Assembly (NCBI GenBank): GCA_017984655.1
Contig: JAGNZB010000006.1
Location: 1 to 22,222 of the forward strand
Direction of reading: 5' to 3'
From: Candidatus Altimarinota bacterium
GTDB taxonomy: Bacteria; Patescibacteriota; Gracilibacteria; RBG-16-42-10
DNA length: 22,222 nucleotides
Made by a program: the position numbers and the translations under genes. The notes beneath the pieces were generated by a model, which did no database searches, had not been told where the DNA came from, and worked only from the letters and a program-made list of their open reading frames with translations. Positions within the stretch are counted from its first letter, which is position 1. Each line of letters starts with the position of its first letter. Below are positions 1-9,928 of this stretch, one piece after another.

Positions 1-366
1 GATCAATGGAGTATTATCAATCGTAATGCTCCGGGAAAAATAACTTTTATTCTGCCTCTGAAGGTGACAGTCTCACTACCACCTTACTTGTATCAAGTAG
101 TTGGTGATCAACAGTATGTCGGTTTTCGTTGTCCGGATCATGCTGTAGCTAAGGAAATCCTCAGTGTGACTGGACCATTGGCTCAGACTTCATTGAATCT
201 CTCTGGTGAGGGACCGACGCAAAGTAGCGATGCTATTTCTTTCAAAACAGCAGTGGACTTTGTCTTCCCTTTCCATGATCATCCTCAGTTGGCATCGACT
301 ATTGTGAGGTTAGATCAAGGGGGGATCGAATATATTCGTCATGGCGCGGGTGAGCTCATATTATGA
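1..366 (+). CDS. Threonylcarbamoyl-AMP synthase (TsaC/YrdC/Sua5 family), C-terminal part
   Basis: This reading frame is open from base 1, so the gene starts upstream of the window. The family makes threonylcarbamoyl-AMP from threonine, bicarbonate and ATP for t6A modification of ANN-decoding tRNAs in the cytoplasm. Visible family signatures are a PGKITFIL stretch (family pattern PGxxTxIL) near residue 11, a GFRCPDH block, TSLNLSG (family TSANLSG), and the closing segment with STIV, followed by an IRHGAG motif (family LRPGA). The protein ends right after this core, so it is the short TsaC/YrdC form without the extra Sua5 domain. It ends in TGA at 364-366. The family assignment is firm; the N-terminal substrate-binding residues lie outside the window. 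Confidence 0.88.
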   Translation, partial: DQWSIINRNAPGKITFILPLKVTVSLPPYLYQVVGDQQYVGFRCPDHAVAKEILSVTGPLAQTSLNLSGEGPTQSSDAISFKTAVDFVFPFHDHPQLASTIVRLDQGGIEYIRHGAGELIL

Positions 367-419
367 GTCGTGGAATGGACTAAGTGCGGATCTGCTTTTT
401 GTTGGTAGTCAGGTGGTGC

Positions 420-435
420 AGTATTGGGCAATACT
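420..435. repeat. Inverted repeat, 7-bp arms around GG
   Basis: AGTATTG and CAATACT flank two bases in the 203-bp gap between the TsaC gene and the next small gene. A weaker repeat follows at 454-467 (CACTA, four bases, TAGTG). Neither is followed by a T-run, so they do not look like intrinsic terminators. They could be an operator or an RNA hairpin. Nothing else in the gap suggests a gene. Confidence 0.35.
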
Positions 436-491
436 ATGACAAGCATAGCCAATCACTATCAGTAGTGGGTCTTCAATCCTCAAATAAAAAA

Positions 492-500
492 TGCTATCTT
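492..500 (+). promoter_or_regulatory. Possible extended -10 element
   Basis: TGC directly followed by TATCTT resembles an extended -10 (TGnTATAAT), about 70 bases before the start at 570. No convincing -35 lies at the right spacing. The same TGCTATC arrangement occurs before the SLH gene at 21676. Weak evidence on its own. Confidence 0.28.
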
Positions 501-569
501 GGAAGCAGGTCTAGTCAGACATGGAGAGGCAAATACGGTTCTAGTTATTGATTACTAACTTCTACCTTT

Positions 570-950
570 ATGCTGTATCAAGATACTCAAGGAGCTTCAG
601 CTAGTTATAGTATTCATCCAGAGCATGGCGAATCCAGCAGTATTGTCAGCAATGTGCGCGTTGGAGGGATCATGGGTGGCTGGATTGCTTTTTTCCTAGT
701 GTTCGGTGGTTTTGTGTATATGCACATTAGTGCTGCTGCTGATCTTTTGAATTGGTATCACTATATGATTTGGGCTATTGCAGGTATGACACTTGTGTTT
801 GCTTCGGCAATTATTGGCATGCTCGTTGGTGCTTTGTTGAGTTTAGCTCAGTCTCGAGTGCACCAAATGGTGCATCATAAAGAGGCAATCGCGGGCATGT
901 TGGTGGAAATTGGCATTCGTAAGAAAATTCGCAAGCTAATATCACTCTAG
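570..950 (+). CDS. Small two-helix membrane protein of unknown function
   Basis: A 126-residue protein I do not recognise. A polar N-terminal stretch of about 30 residues is followed by two hydrophobic segments, near residues 32-55 and 65-92, the second rich in small residues. The C-terminal tail of about 30 residues is basic and ends in KKIRKLISL. This predicts an integral membrane protein with a cytoplasmic basic tail. It lies just before the ATP synthase operon, on the same strand, but a good promoter (966-993) sits between it and the next gene, so it is probably transcribed separately as well. Whether it helps ATP synthase assembly, as AtpI/AtpZ-type proteins may do, cannot be told from sequence. 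The ATG at 570 has no Shine-Dalgarno sequence. Confidence 0.7.
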   Translation: MLYQDTQGASASYSIHPEHGESSSIVSNVRVGGIMGGWIAFFLVFGGFVYMHISAAADLLNWYHYMIWAIAGMTLVFASAIIGMLVGALLSLAQSRVHQMVHHKEAIAGMLVEIGIRKKIRKLISL

Positions 951-965
951 AGTGTAATTTGCCTC

Positions 966-993
966 TTGCAAAAAAAAAACGGCAGGGTATAGT
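966..993 (+). promoter_or_regulatory. Promoter of the ATP synthase operon
   Basis: TTGCAA (966-971) and TATAGT (988-993) are separated by 16 bases. The spacer starts with a run of adenines (A10 spans 970-979). The predicted transcription start, near 1000, gives a leader of about 20 bases before the ATG at 1020. No other promoter of this quality was seen inside the operon. Confidence 0.65.
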
Positions 994-1019
994 CGGACAG
1001 GTTTTAGATTTCCTTTCCG

Positions 1020-1253
1020 ATGTTGTCTTCATTTGCAACTTTTCATGTCCGTAGATTCGTGATTGTTGTTGGGCTGACGTTGTTATTTGCAACGGTTTTT
1101 GCATTGGTGGGAAGAGCTCTTGATGAGATGCTGCAAACTGGTCCGTTGTTTTTGGTGGTCATGCTGGTTGTGGCTTTTGTGCTCTTACAGATTGTCCTGC
1201 TCAAGATTACTAGAGCACTCGTCAAGCAACATCAAGATAAAATGATTAAATAA
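1020..1253 (+). CDS. AtpZ/AtpI-like ATP synthase accessory membrane protein
   Basis: A 77-residue protein with two transmembrane segments, near residues 12-31 and 42-63, joined by a short loop reading GRALDEMLQTGPLF. That loop matches the AtpZ-type pattern (G-x-x-LD-x-x-x-x-T-x-PLF), and the gene sits immediately before the a subunit, where atpZ/atpI genes usually lie. Members have been linked to c-ring assembly or to divalent cation transport beside the F0 sector. The short basic C-terminus is probably cytoplasmic. It is the first gene behind the promoter at 966-993 and ends three bases before atpB. The family call rests on the loop, topology and position, since the helices are poorly conserved. 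Confidence 0.65.
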   Translation: MLSSFATFHVRRFVIVVGLTLLFATVFALVGRALDEMLQTGPLFLVVMLVVAFVLLQIVLLKITRALVKQHQDKMIK

Positions 1254-1256
1254 TTT

Positions 1257-2042
1257 ATGGAATTAGCCATTGTTCCTCGTATTTTGACTTCGATCGGGCC
1301 CTTCGCTATTACTAGTGCACATTTGTCCGCTTTTCTGGTAACTGTAGTAGTACTGTTGATTGCTTTTTTGTGCACTCGCAAGCTTTCATTGGTACCTTCA
1401 CGTGGCCAAGTAGTATTTGAGTTTATTACGGTGTGGTTTTGGGAACAGGTAGTGATGGTATGTGCTCCCAGGTATCGTAGCTATGTGTTGTCAGTGGTAG
1501 TGACCTTGTTTCTGTTTATTCTGGTGGCTAATTATTTCTCACTCTACCCATTGTTGTCATCGGTTGTTTATAATGATGGGCCGTTGTTGACTACGCCCAC
1601 TGCTCACTTGAGTCTAACGCTGGCACTGGGATTGTTTGTGGTCTTGTCTGGTCATATTATTGCTTTTGTAAAACGACCAATCGGTCATTTGGGTAATTAT
1701 ATTCGAATTGCACCGCTGTTCAAGGTGCGATCATTCTCTGATTTCACCCAAGCTTTGATTAGTTTATTTTTGGGCTTTATGGACATTATTGGTGAATTTG
1801 CCAAGATCATCTCCATATCATGTCGTTTGTTTGGTAATCTCTTATCCGGTGACTTGATGTCGCTGGTGATTATCAACCTGGCATTTTTTACGCAGTTCTT
1901 GGTGCCAGTACCTTTCTATGTACTGGGCCTATTTTCTGCCTTGGTGCAGGCAGTCGTATTTTCTTTGCTCTCTGTACAATTCCTCAGTAGTGTGCTTTCT
2001 TCTATTCCGGAAAAGTCCAGTGAGCAACCTGTGCGTACTTAA
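1257..2042 (+). CDS. atpB: ATP synthase F0 subunit a
   Basis: A 261-residue membrane protein with several hydrophobic helices. It forms the stator half-channels through which ions reach the c-ring. The essential arginine is R190 in RLFGNLLSGD, the family's most conserved stretch (E. coli R210 region). The last helix carries LVQAVVFSLLSVQFL, matching the conserved glutamine helix of subunit a. It is preceded by the AtpZ-like gene and followed by the c subunit, the usual F0 order. The start is three bases after the previous stop, with no Shine-Dalgarno sequence (upstream TAAATAATTT). Length is normal. Confidence 0.96.
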   Translation: MELAIVPRILTSIGPFAITSAHLSAFLVTVVVLLIAFLCTRKLSLVPSRGQVVFEFITVWFWEQVVMVCAPRYRSYVLSVVVTLFLFILVANYFSLYPLLSSVVYNDGPLLTTPTAHLSLTLALGLFVVLSGHIIAFVKRPIGHLGNYIRIAPLFKVRSFSDFTQALISLFLGFMDIIGEFAKIISISCRLFGNLLSGDLMSLVIINLAFFTQFLVPVPFYVLGLFSALVQAVVFSLLSVQFLSSVLSSIPEKSSEQPVRT

Positions 2043-2061
2043 CTAACTTTATTTTTATTTT

Positions 2062-2289
2062 ATGGATCCAATTTCAGCAAAATATTTAGCAGCAGGCATT
2101 TGTATGGCTATCGGTTCAATCGCTCCGGCTATTGCCGAAGGAATGGTAGCAGCAAAAGCAGTAGAGGGTATGGCTCGCAACCCTGAGACTGCAGATAAGT
2201 TGTTTACCAACTCAGTAGTGTTCATGGCGATCTGTGAATCTACAGGTATTTATTGTTTGGTTATTTCATTGATCATTCTCTTTGCGTAA
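2062..2289 (+). CDS. atpE: ATP synthase F0 subunit c, predicted Na+-binding type
   Basis: A 75-residue two-helix hairpin that forms the rotor ring. The polar loop is R39-N40-P41, as in the family (RQP/RNP). The ion-carrying carboxylate is E59 in the outer helix, within ESTGIY (E59, S60, T61, Y64), the signature of sodium-binding c subunits. The inner helix has E26 in AIAEGM, aligned with Gln32 of the Ilyobacter tartaricus Na+ ring and with the second glutamate of the Fusobacterium nucleatum two-carboxylate ring. Proton-type rings normally lack the ST and Y ligands. Sodium coupling is therefore predicted from residues; it is not shown. The gene is preceded by a T-rich spacer with no ribosome binding site. 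Confidence 0.96.
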   Translation: MDPISAKYLAAGICMAIGSIAPAIAEGMVAAKAVEGMARNPETADKLFTNSVVFMAICESTGIYCLVISLIILFA

Positions 2290-2333
2290 TCATTTGATCG
2301 CATTGCAGATTATTATTGCTAATTTGTCCTGAT

Positions 2334-2837
2334 ATGGAGGGCTTTTCTAAAATCGGTATTGATTGGTGGAGTGTACTATTGTACCTCATAAATTATGGGC
2401 TTCTTCTAGCCGTATTGGCGAAGTTTGTTTATCCACGGATTCTCAAGGCTGTGGATGCTAGACGTCAGCTGATCAGCGAGAATATCAACGATGCCAATAA
2501 TTTGCGTGCTGAGCTAGTCAAGCAAACTGATCTAGCTGAGAAAGATCGCAAAGCGCTTTTGAAAAAACTTGAAGAAGAAACTGCATTGGTCAAGAAAGAA
2601 TTGCAGCAGAAAAAGAAAGAAATGCTCGATCAAATCGCCATCGATCGGGAGAAACTTCTTGCTGATGCGCGACTAGCTATTAGTGAAGAGAAACAACAAC
2701 TGATAGCAGAGGTTGAGGCGAAGCTTATTCAAGTGGTGCAGTCAGCGGTGCTGCATATCGCAATGACTGAGGTCTCAGAAAAGACGGTTGCGGCTAGTAT
2801 CAATAAGAGCTGGCAACAACTCGAGAAAAAACTATAG
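2334..2837 (+). CDS. atpF: ATP synthase F0 subunit b
   Basis: A 167-residue peripheral-stalk protein: one N-terminal transmembrane helix (about residues 10-30), then a long charged helix of Lys/Glu-rich heptads (about 35-145) that forms the stator coiled coil. The start IDWWSVLLYLINYGLL is typical of subunit b. I chose the ATG at 2334; a TTG at 2316 in the same frame would add six residues (LICPD) that do not resemble the family N-terminus. It is placed between c and delta as in other bacteria. The stalk links subunit a to delta and the alpha3-beta3 head. Sequence conservation is low, as usual for b; topology and position carry the call. Confidence 0.92.
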   Translation: MEGFSKIGIDWWSVLLYLINYGLLLAVLAKFVYPRILKAVDARRQLISENINDANNLRAELVKQTDLAEKDRKALLKKLEEETALVKKELQQKKKEMLDQIAIDREKLLADARLAISEEKQQLIAEVEAKLIQVVQSAVLHIAMTEVSEKTVAASINKSWQQLEKKL

Positions 2838-2840
2838 TCT

Positions 2841-3488
2841 ATGCTGTATAATGATCCGTTGATCACTACATTGTGGGGAGATCAGTTGTTGGCAGTAGCT
2901 CGGATGCTTGCTGCCAATCGCGATTTCTTTGAATTGTCTTCTTCAGAGCGTCAGGAAAAAACAGCTCAGCTCGCTACTTGGCTCCAGCCATACATCATGA
3001 GTGTCAGTGAACGTGACTTCTTGGCTGATACGCAGAGTTTGTTCTTGGGACAGGTAGAAATGACTGGTTTGCTACAAGCACTGATTGACTACTATCTGAA
3101 GGGATTTCTTCTTATGGTCGATACCCTTGCTGATGACTTTGGTGCACGTTCATTAGCTGACAAGGCGAAGAGTGTTGCTGGTTTACATTTCACTCCCGCT
3201 GAGCAAAGTGTGTTGACGAGCTATAGTACTGCTCAAATCGAAACCAGTGCCGAAGATATGTTGAGAAAGTTTGCTATCCCTGGTGGCTCTGTTTTGGTGG
3301 AGTCCCCATTGTCTCTTGATCTAGAAACAAAAAAAGCGATCAGGAACACCTATGCTGGTGATGTGGTTTTCTTCCATGTGAAGGCTGATTTGTTGGGTGG
3401 TCTCAGAGTGCTCAAAAATGGACGAGTGCAGGATTATTCTTGGAGTCAGAGAATAGCTCGCATCTCACAGAAGCTTAATGTTCTATAA
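2841..3488 (+). CDS. atpH: ATP synthase F1 subunit delta
   Basis: A 215-residue protein located between b and alpha, where delta is expected; it caps the F1 head and binds the b stalk. The C-terminal part fits the family: VKADLLGGLRVLKNGRVQDYS followed by a helix with SQRIARISQKL (family pattern: GG-hydrophobic-V, then D-x-S, then R-L-x-x-L). The N-terminal helical domain is divergent and the protein is about 35 residues longer than most deltas, with an extra acidic region before the C-terminal domain. It begins three bases after the stop of atpF. Position and the C-terminal signature make the call good. Confidence 0.87.
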   Translation: MLYNDPLITTLWGDQLLAVARMLAANRDFFELSSSERQEKTAQLATWLQPYIMSVSERDFLADTQSLFLGQVEMTGLLQALIDYYLKGFLLMVDTLADDFGARSLADKAKSVAGLHFTPAEQSVLTSYSTAQIETSAEDMLRKFAIPGGSVLVESPLSLDLETKKAIRNTYAGDVVFFHVKADLLGGLRVLKNGRVQDYSWSQRIARISQKLNVL

Positions 3489-3500
3489 CGTCACAACTTT

Positions 3501-5003
3501 ATGACAGCAAAATTGCAGCAATTTCTCGATACCGTACAAGACGCTTTGCAATCGATGGATGGTGACAAACCAGAGGCGAAGCAAGCTGGTGTAGTGCAAT
3601 CTTACAAAGACGGTGTCTTGGTGATCAAGGGGCTCAAGAATGTTCCTATGGGTGGTGTCTTAGAAGTCGAAGGTACTACTACAAGAGCGCTAGTAATGAA
3701 TCTCGACAAAGATGTGACCTATGCTTTGGTCTTGGTTGCTGATGATCGCTTGAAAGAAGGTTTGTTGGTCCACCTTCTCAGTCCTCAATTGGAGATCGGT
3801 TGTGCTGATGAGCTACTTGGTCGCGTTGTCGATTCCTTGGGCAATCCCATTGATGGTGGCAGAGCAGTGAAGGCTCAGAAGCACTATCCATTAGAAAAAG
3901 TGGCTCCTGGTGTGATGACTCGAAAATCAGTATCAGTACCACTGCAAACCGGAATTTTGGCTGTTGATGCTTTGATCCCAATTGGTCGAGGTCAGCGCGA
4001 ATTGATTATTGGTGATCGACAGACAGGAAAGTCAGCAATTGCTCTTGATGCCATCATCAACCAAAAGGGACAAGATGTGATTTGTATCTATGTCGGTATC
4101 GGCCAGCGTGAGGCGAAAATCGCTCGTGTGGTTGAGATGCTCCGTGCCAATGAAGCTTTGGATTATACCATCGTCGTATCAGCATCAGCTTCTCAGTCAG
4201 CATCCCTGCAGTTTTTGGCCCCATATGCTGGTGTGGCATTAGCAGAGTACTTTATGGATCAAGGCAAAGATGTGTTGATTGTCTATGATGACTTATCAAA
4301 GCATGCTGTAGCGTACCGCGAAATGTCTTTGCTCTTGCGACGACCACCAGGACGTGAAGCCTATCCTGGAGACGTATTCTATACCCATTCACGTTTGCTT
4401 GAACGTGCTTGTCGCGTCAGTGAGGAGTTTGGCGGTGGTAGTATTACTGCATTGCCAATTATTGAGACCCTGGCTGGAGATGTGTCTGCTTATATCCCCA
4501 CGAATGTGATCTCGATCACTGATGGTCAGATTTTCTTGGATAGTACTTTGTTCTACAAGGGAATTCGCCCAGCGATCAATGTTGGTGTCTCAGTCTCTCG
4601 TGTCGGTGGTGCGGCTCAGACCAAAATTATCAAAAAAATTGCTAGTAAAGTGAAGTTGGAATTAGCTCAGTATTATGAATTGGAGGCCTTCTCACAATTC
4701 GCTAGTGATCTGGAAGAATCATCTAAGCAACAATTGATTCGTGGTAGACGCATCATCGAGGTCTTGAAACAACGCAATCTCGCTCCTTATCTTTTGTGGC
4801 AAGAGGCGCTGCTTATTTATGCTGTAGTCAATGGCTACTTAGACCGGTATCAACCTGAACAGGTGAGTGAGGTAGTGGGACAGATGCTAGCTACTGCTGA
4901 GGTGAGCCAGAAAGAACTGATCAAGGCAATCATGGACAAGAAAGAGCTCACTCCCGAAGTAGAGGCTATGATCAAGGCGGCTTTGGCTGATTTACTTCAA
5001 TAA
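3501..5003 (+). CDS. atpA: ATP synthase F1 subunit alpha
   Basis: A 500-residue non-catalytic nucleotide-binding subunit. The order is an N-terminal beta-barrel (to about residue 95), the P-loop GDRQTGKS at 171-178 with the alpha-type glutamine, the VGIGQREAK block, a Walker B region LIVYDDLSKHA, and SVSRVGGAAQTK, whose arginine reaches into the neighbouring beta active site. The C-terminal helical domain is complete. Length is normal for the family. The spacer before the ATG (CGTCACAACTTT) has no Shine-Dalgarno sequence. It forms the hexameric head with beta. Confidence 0.98.
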   Translation: MTAKLQQFLDTVQDALQSMDGDKPEAKQAGVVQSYKDGVLVIKGLKNVPMGGVLEVEGTTTRALVMNLDKDVTYALVLVADDRLKEGLLVHLLSPQLEIGCADELLGRVVDSLGNPIDGGRAVKAQKHYPLEKVAPGVMTRKSVSVPLQTGILAVDALIPIGRGQRELIIGDRQTGKSAIALDAIINQKGQDVICIYVGIGQREAKIARVVEMLRANEALDYTIVVSASASQSASLQFLAPYAGVALAEYFMDQGKDVLIVYDDLSKHAVAYREMSLLLRRPPGREAYPGDVFYTHSRLLERACRVSEEFGGGSITALPIIETLAGDVSAYIPTNVISITDGQIFLDSTLFYKGIRPAINVGVSVSRVGGAAQTKIIKKIASKVKLELAQYYELEAFSQFASDLEESSKQQLIRGRRIIEVLKQRNLAPYLLWQEALLIYAVVNGYLDRYQPEQVSEVVGQMLATAEVSQKELIKAIMDKKELTPEVEAMIKAALADLLQ

Positions 5004-5011
5004 ATTCTGCT

Positions 5012-7323
<2,312 letters not shown>

Positions 7324-7329
7324 ACTACT

Positions 7330-7746
7330 ATGAAGCAGATTTCTTTAGTTACCATTCGTACTCCTGATCAGACACTGTCTTTTCAGGATGTAGACTGCAT
7401 CAATCTTGTCACTGAGGATGGTCCTTTGGTTGTCTATGCCAAACATGCTTCCCTGACTGCCAAGATCTCTTTTAGTGTGGTCAGGGTCAAACATGGCAAC
7501 CTTGAGGAAGGCTTTATGGTCAGAAATGGATTGTTGTTTATCAACAATGATCAAAATAGTGTCACGCTTCTAGCATATACGCTAGACCAGGTAACCGAGG
7601 TGTCGATCGAGACCATCGAAGCTTATTTGGCTAGGGTAAAGGATCAACTAGCTGGCAGCGTGCCCCTTTTGCCGATTCAGTTCCGTTATCTAGAAAATGA
7701 ACGTCTGACGTTGACTCAGCAGCTCACTATTCTGCGCAAACAGTAG
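7330..7746 (+). CDS. atpC: ATP synthase F1 subunit epsilon
   Basis: A 138-residue rotor subunit and the last gene of the operon, six bases after atpD. The N-terminal beta-sandwich (about 1-85) starts with VTIRTPDQTL, as in the family, and has the HASLTAKI stretch in place of the usual HAPLLTxL. The C-terminal helical hairpin (about 90-138) can act as a brake on ATP hydrolysis. Several conserved positions are changed (EDGPLVVYAKH for the usual DGxxGILPxH), so it is divergent. No intrinsic terminator follows; the next promoter lies only about 50 bases downstream. Confidence 0.9.
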   Translation: MKQISLVTIRTPDQTLSFQDVDCINLVTEDGPLVVYAKHASLTAKISFSVVRVKHGNLEEGFMVRNGLLFINNDQNSVTLLAYTLDQVTEVSIETIEAYLARVKDQLAGSVPLLPIQFRYLENERLTLTQQLTILRKQ

Positions 7747-7780
7747 TAGCATTCGTCCAGTGTTTTGGCGTATACTAATA

Positions 7781-7812
7781 GGAGCTTATTACAGTTGACG
7801 TAGTTGAGCTCC
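7781..7812. repeat. Inverted repeat flanking the -35 of the next gene
   Basis: GGAGCT (7781-7786) and AGCTCC (7807-7812) are complementary, with 20 bases between them that contain the -35 element. AGTTGA also occurs twice, at 7794 and 7802. This could be an operator for the gene at 7843. The GGAG is far from any start and does not act as a ribosome binding site. Confidence 0.3.
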
Positions 7813-7823
7813 CGCATTATTAT
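7795..7823 (+). promoter_or_regulatory. Promoter of the NhaD-like gene
   Basis: TTGACG (7795-7800) and TATTAT (7818-7823) are separated by exactly 17 bases. Each differs from consensus at one position. The predicted start of transcription, near 7830, leaves a leader of about 13 bases before the ATG at 7843 and rules out the TTG at 7804, which lies within the promoter. Confidence 0.68.
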
Positions 7824-7842
7824 CACGACCCAAATTTTATTT

Positions 7843-9783
7843 ATGTCAGAGAGATTAGACCCAGTTCCCGAAAGAGATTTAGGTACAAGCCGGCGTGTAT
7901 TTTTGAAGTTTGTGGCAGCGGGTGCTGTCACTGCTACTGCTGCTGGTATGTTGCCAGAACAGCATCCGGAAAAACACGATCGCCCACATCCATCTGTAGC
8001 TAGAGCCGAAGCTGACATTGCTCGTCTCGCTCCAGAGCTGGCTGAGTATAATGCTGTGGATTTGTTGGGAGCAGGTTTATTTTTGCATGGTGTGACTACA
8101 CTGGCGAGAGGCAATAGTATTAATAAGTGGCACTATTCTGCGATGGGAGCATTACTTGCTGCTAAATATCAGCAGTCTACTCCTGATCAACAAGATCACT
8201 TGGCCAAGGAGGTCAAAAGTAACATGAAGACTTTGGGGGTAATTGTAGGTACGGTTGCTATTGGTGATGGATTGAAGCTCGATCTGACCAAGAGCTGTGA
8301 AGAACTGATGGGACGACAGCCTGATGCTGCATCACAAGTGGCTCTCTTGAATATGTTTAGCTCTTTTGTGGCACCGGTGGTGACCACGGTCGGTAATGCG
8401 TCAATCATTGCTAGTACTGCCAATAGACTGGCGGAGGGCGACAAAGACTTCATGGCGATTAGTATCGGTCATAGTAGTGGTCGTGCTGGTTATTTGTTGT
8501 TTGGTGATCCACCATTTTTGGCATTGATCGACAAATACGGCTTCAAAGAAGCTGTGGTTTGGCAACTGACTCGGATGCTGCCATTGGCATTGAATTCCTT
8601 GGTAGCATCAACTATCCAAATGAATCTGTGCTTAGCCAAGCGGGCAGGGGACAAGAATCCCTTGGCTACTGCTATTGCTCAATCGTACAAGGGGATTACG
8701 GAAAATATTCCTTTCCTAGTCAAAATCATTACCAGTTCATTAGGAAATGCCGCCAAATATTTTTCAGGTGCTGATGCAAAATGGGCACAGAGTCCGATTG
8801 GGTTGGAGTTTGAAATTGGTAAGGCTGTCAGTAGTAAGCTCGAGAATCTTTTTCGCTTGCCTTGGGATAAGAACTTGGACAAAGCCTCATCTGAGGATTT
8901 CGAAGGTATGGTGGCCGATGCTGATGATTTGGCTTGGCGTCAAAAAGTGGATGCTGCTGTCGGTGGATTGGGTGTGGAGGTTGAGTATCAAACTGCCAGT
9001 AATGATAATGATAGTGTCAAAGATGATTTGAATAAAGCTTTATTGAGTCGTGATTTCGTAGCAGCCAAAAAGATATTATTAAGCTATGGGATCAAAGAAG
9101 ATGAGGCTGAGGCTCATATTGCCAATTTAAAGCTGCTGCTACCATCTGTGTATGCGGAGGAAGGCACGGAGGGGCCAAAAGTAAGCTCATGGAGAGCTTT
9201 GCTAGACTATATTTTGAAAGCACCGGCACGGACTACTGATGTCCATAGAATCAAGACGGCGTTTGGGCACAATATTGGAGACGTTTTGAATGTGTTCCCA
9301 TTCCAAGCTAATTGTGTGCCATTCTTGCTGCCGCTCTTGCAAAAGTTTGTCCATAAGCTCGAAGCAATGGGACTGAGTACTACTCAGAAAGAAATCGTAA
9401 TTTTCTTGGTAGTGATGGCCTTTAGTATGGTTGCCGACAATTATGTAGCGGTCAAGATGGGCCTCGATCTGCTCCCCAATAAACCACAAATCCCATTGGT
9501 TGCCGGTATTGAGGGGGGAGAGCTTTCATCAATAGGAAATATGGCCAATATGGCGCAGTTCAATAGTGAGGATTACTCACTCAAGGATTCTTTGGCACGC
9601 ATGCACTTATCGATTGAGCAGGTGGGAGTAGGCTTGATCTATGCGCTGTCACTTGGTGAGGCTTCTATTCGCCCTACCGACGCTGATGTGACGGTTGCTA
9701 AGAATGCAGCCAAGGATTTCTTGAATCAAGTGCTTGGTAATCCAACGCTCCAATCAGTAACCCAAACACTCTGTGCTGCCTAA
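7843..9783 (+). CDS. Putative NhaD-like Na+/H+ antiporter (ArsB/NhaD superfamily)
   Basis: A 646-residue protein with two half-repeats that recall NhaD/ArsB transporters. The first has GHSSGRAGYLLFGDPPF (GDPPF at 221-225), matching the GG-x-x-T-x-x-GDPPN loop. The second has VADN (530-533) followed by IEGGELSSIGNMANM (556-570), matching the DN and GG-x-x-x-x-IG-x-x-AN motifs. Residues about 345-447 are hydrophilic and form an unusual insertion, so the protein is longer than ordinary NhaD. The N-terminus has a twin-arginine-like SRRVFLK at 16-22 before a hydrophobic stretch. Several membrane segments are only moderately hydrophobic. The family would exchange Na+ for H+ across the membrane, fitting the sodium-type c-ring next door. 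The start at 7843 is fixed by the promoter. The function is inference. Confidence 0.5.
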   Translation: MSERLDPVPERDLGTSRRVFLKFVAAGAVTATAAGMLPEQHPEKHDRPHPSVARAEADIARLAPELAEYNAVDLLGAGLFLHGVTTLARGNSINKWHYSAMGALLAAKYQQSTPDQQDHLAKEVKSNMKTLGVIVGTVAIGDGLKLDLTKSCEELMGRQPDAASQVALLNMFSSFVAPVVTTVGNASIIASTANRLAEGDKDFMAISIGHSSGRAGYLLFGDPPFLALIDKYGFKEAVVWQLTRMLPLALNSLVASTIQMNLCLAKRAGDKNPLATAIAQSYKGITENIPFLVKIITSSLGNAAKYFSGADAKWAQSPIGLEFEIGKAVSSKLENLFRLPWDKNLDKASSEDFEGMVADADDLAWRQKVDAAVGGLGVEVEYQTASNDNDSVKDDLNKALLSRDFVAAKKILLSYGIKEDEAEAHIANLKLLLPSVYAEEGTEGPKVSSWRALLDYILKAPARTTDVHRIKTAFGHNIGDVLNVFPFQANCVPFLLPLLQKFVHKLEAMGLSTTQKEIVIFLVVMAFSMVADNYVAVKMGLDLLPNKPQIPLVAGIEGGELSSIGNMANMAQFNSEDYSLKDSLARMHLSIEQVGVGLIYALSLGEASIRPTDADVTVAKNAAKDFLNQVLGNPTLQSVTQTLCAA

Positions 9784-9873
9784 AGTGAGCAGCAAGCGAT
9801 AGTGTGCTGGGAGGGATTTCCTCTGGAGATTGGCCCATTGAGGTCCACTACTTCATGTTGATGGTAATTAGTT

Positions 9874-9902
9874 TTTACTTTTGAGAGTACAGCTGCAATA
9901 AT
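9874..9902 (+). promoter_or_regulatory. Probable promoter of the PLP enzyme/thioredoxin operon
   Basis: TTTACT (9874-9879) is followed after 17 bases by AATAAT (9897-9902), with TGC just before it as in extended -10 promoters. Transcription would start near 9909, about 20 bases before the ATG at 9929. The -35 match is only moderate. Confidence 0.42.
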
Positions 9903-9928
9903 GCTGTGTATTTCTTTTTGTAAGGACT

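Noticed and set aside
7771..7776. TATACT as a -10 after atpC
   Set aside because: No -35 is found 16-18 bases upstream, and a much better promoter follows at 7795-7823.
7804..7843. TTG at 7804 as the start of the antiporter-like protein
   Set aside because: It lies between the -35 and -10 of a near-consensus promoter, so it is not transcribed from it; the ATG at 7843 fits the leader.
9811..9823. GAGG/CCTC hairpin as a terminator after the antiporter-like gene
   Set aside because: The stem is only four base pairs and no T-run follows.
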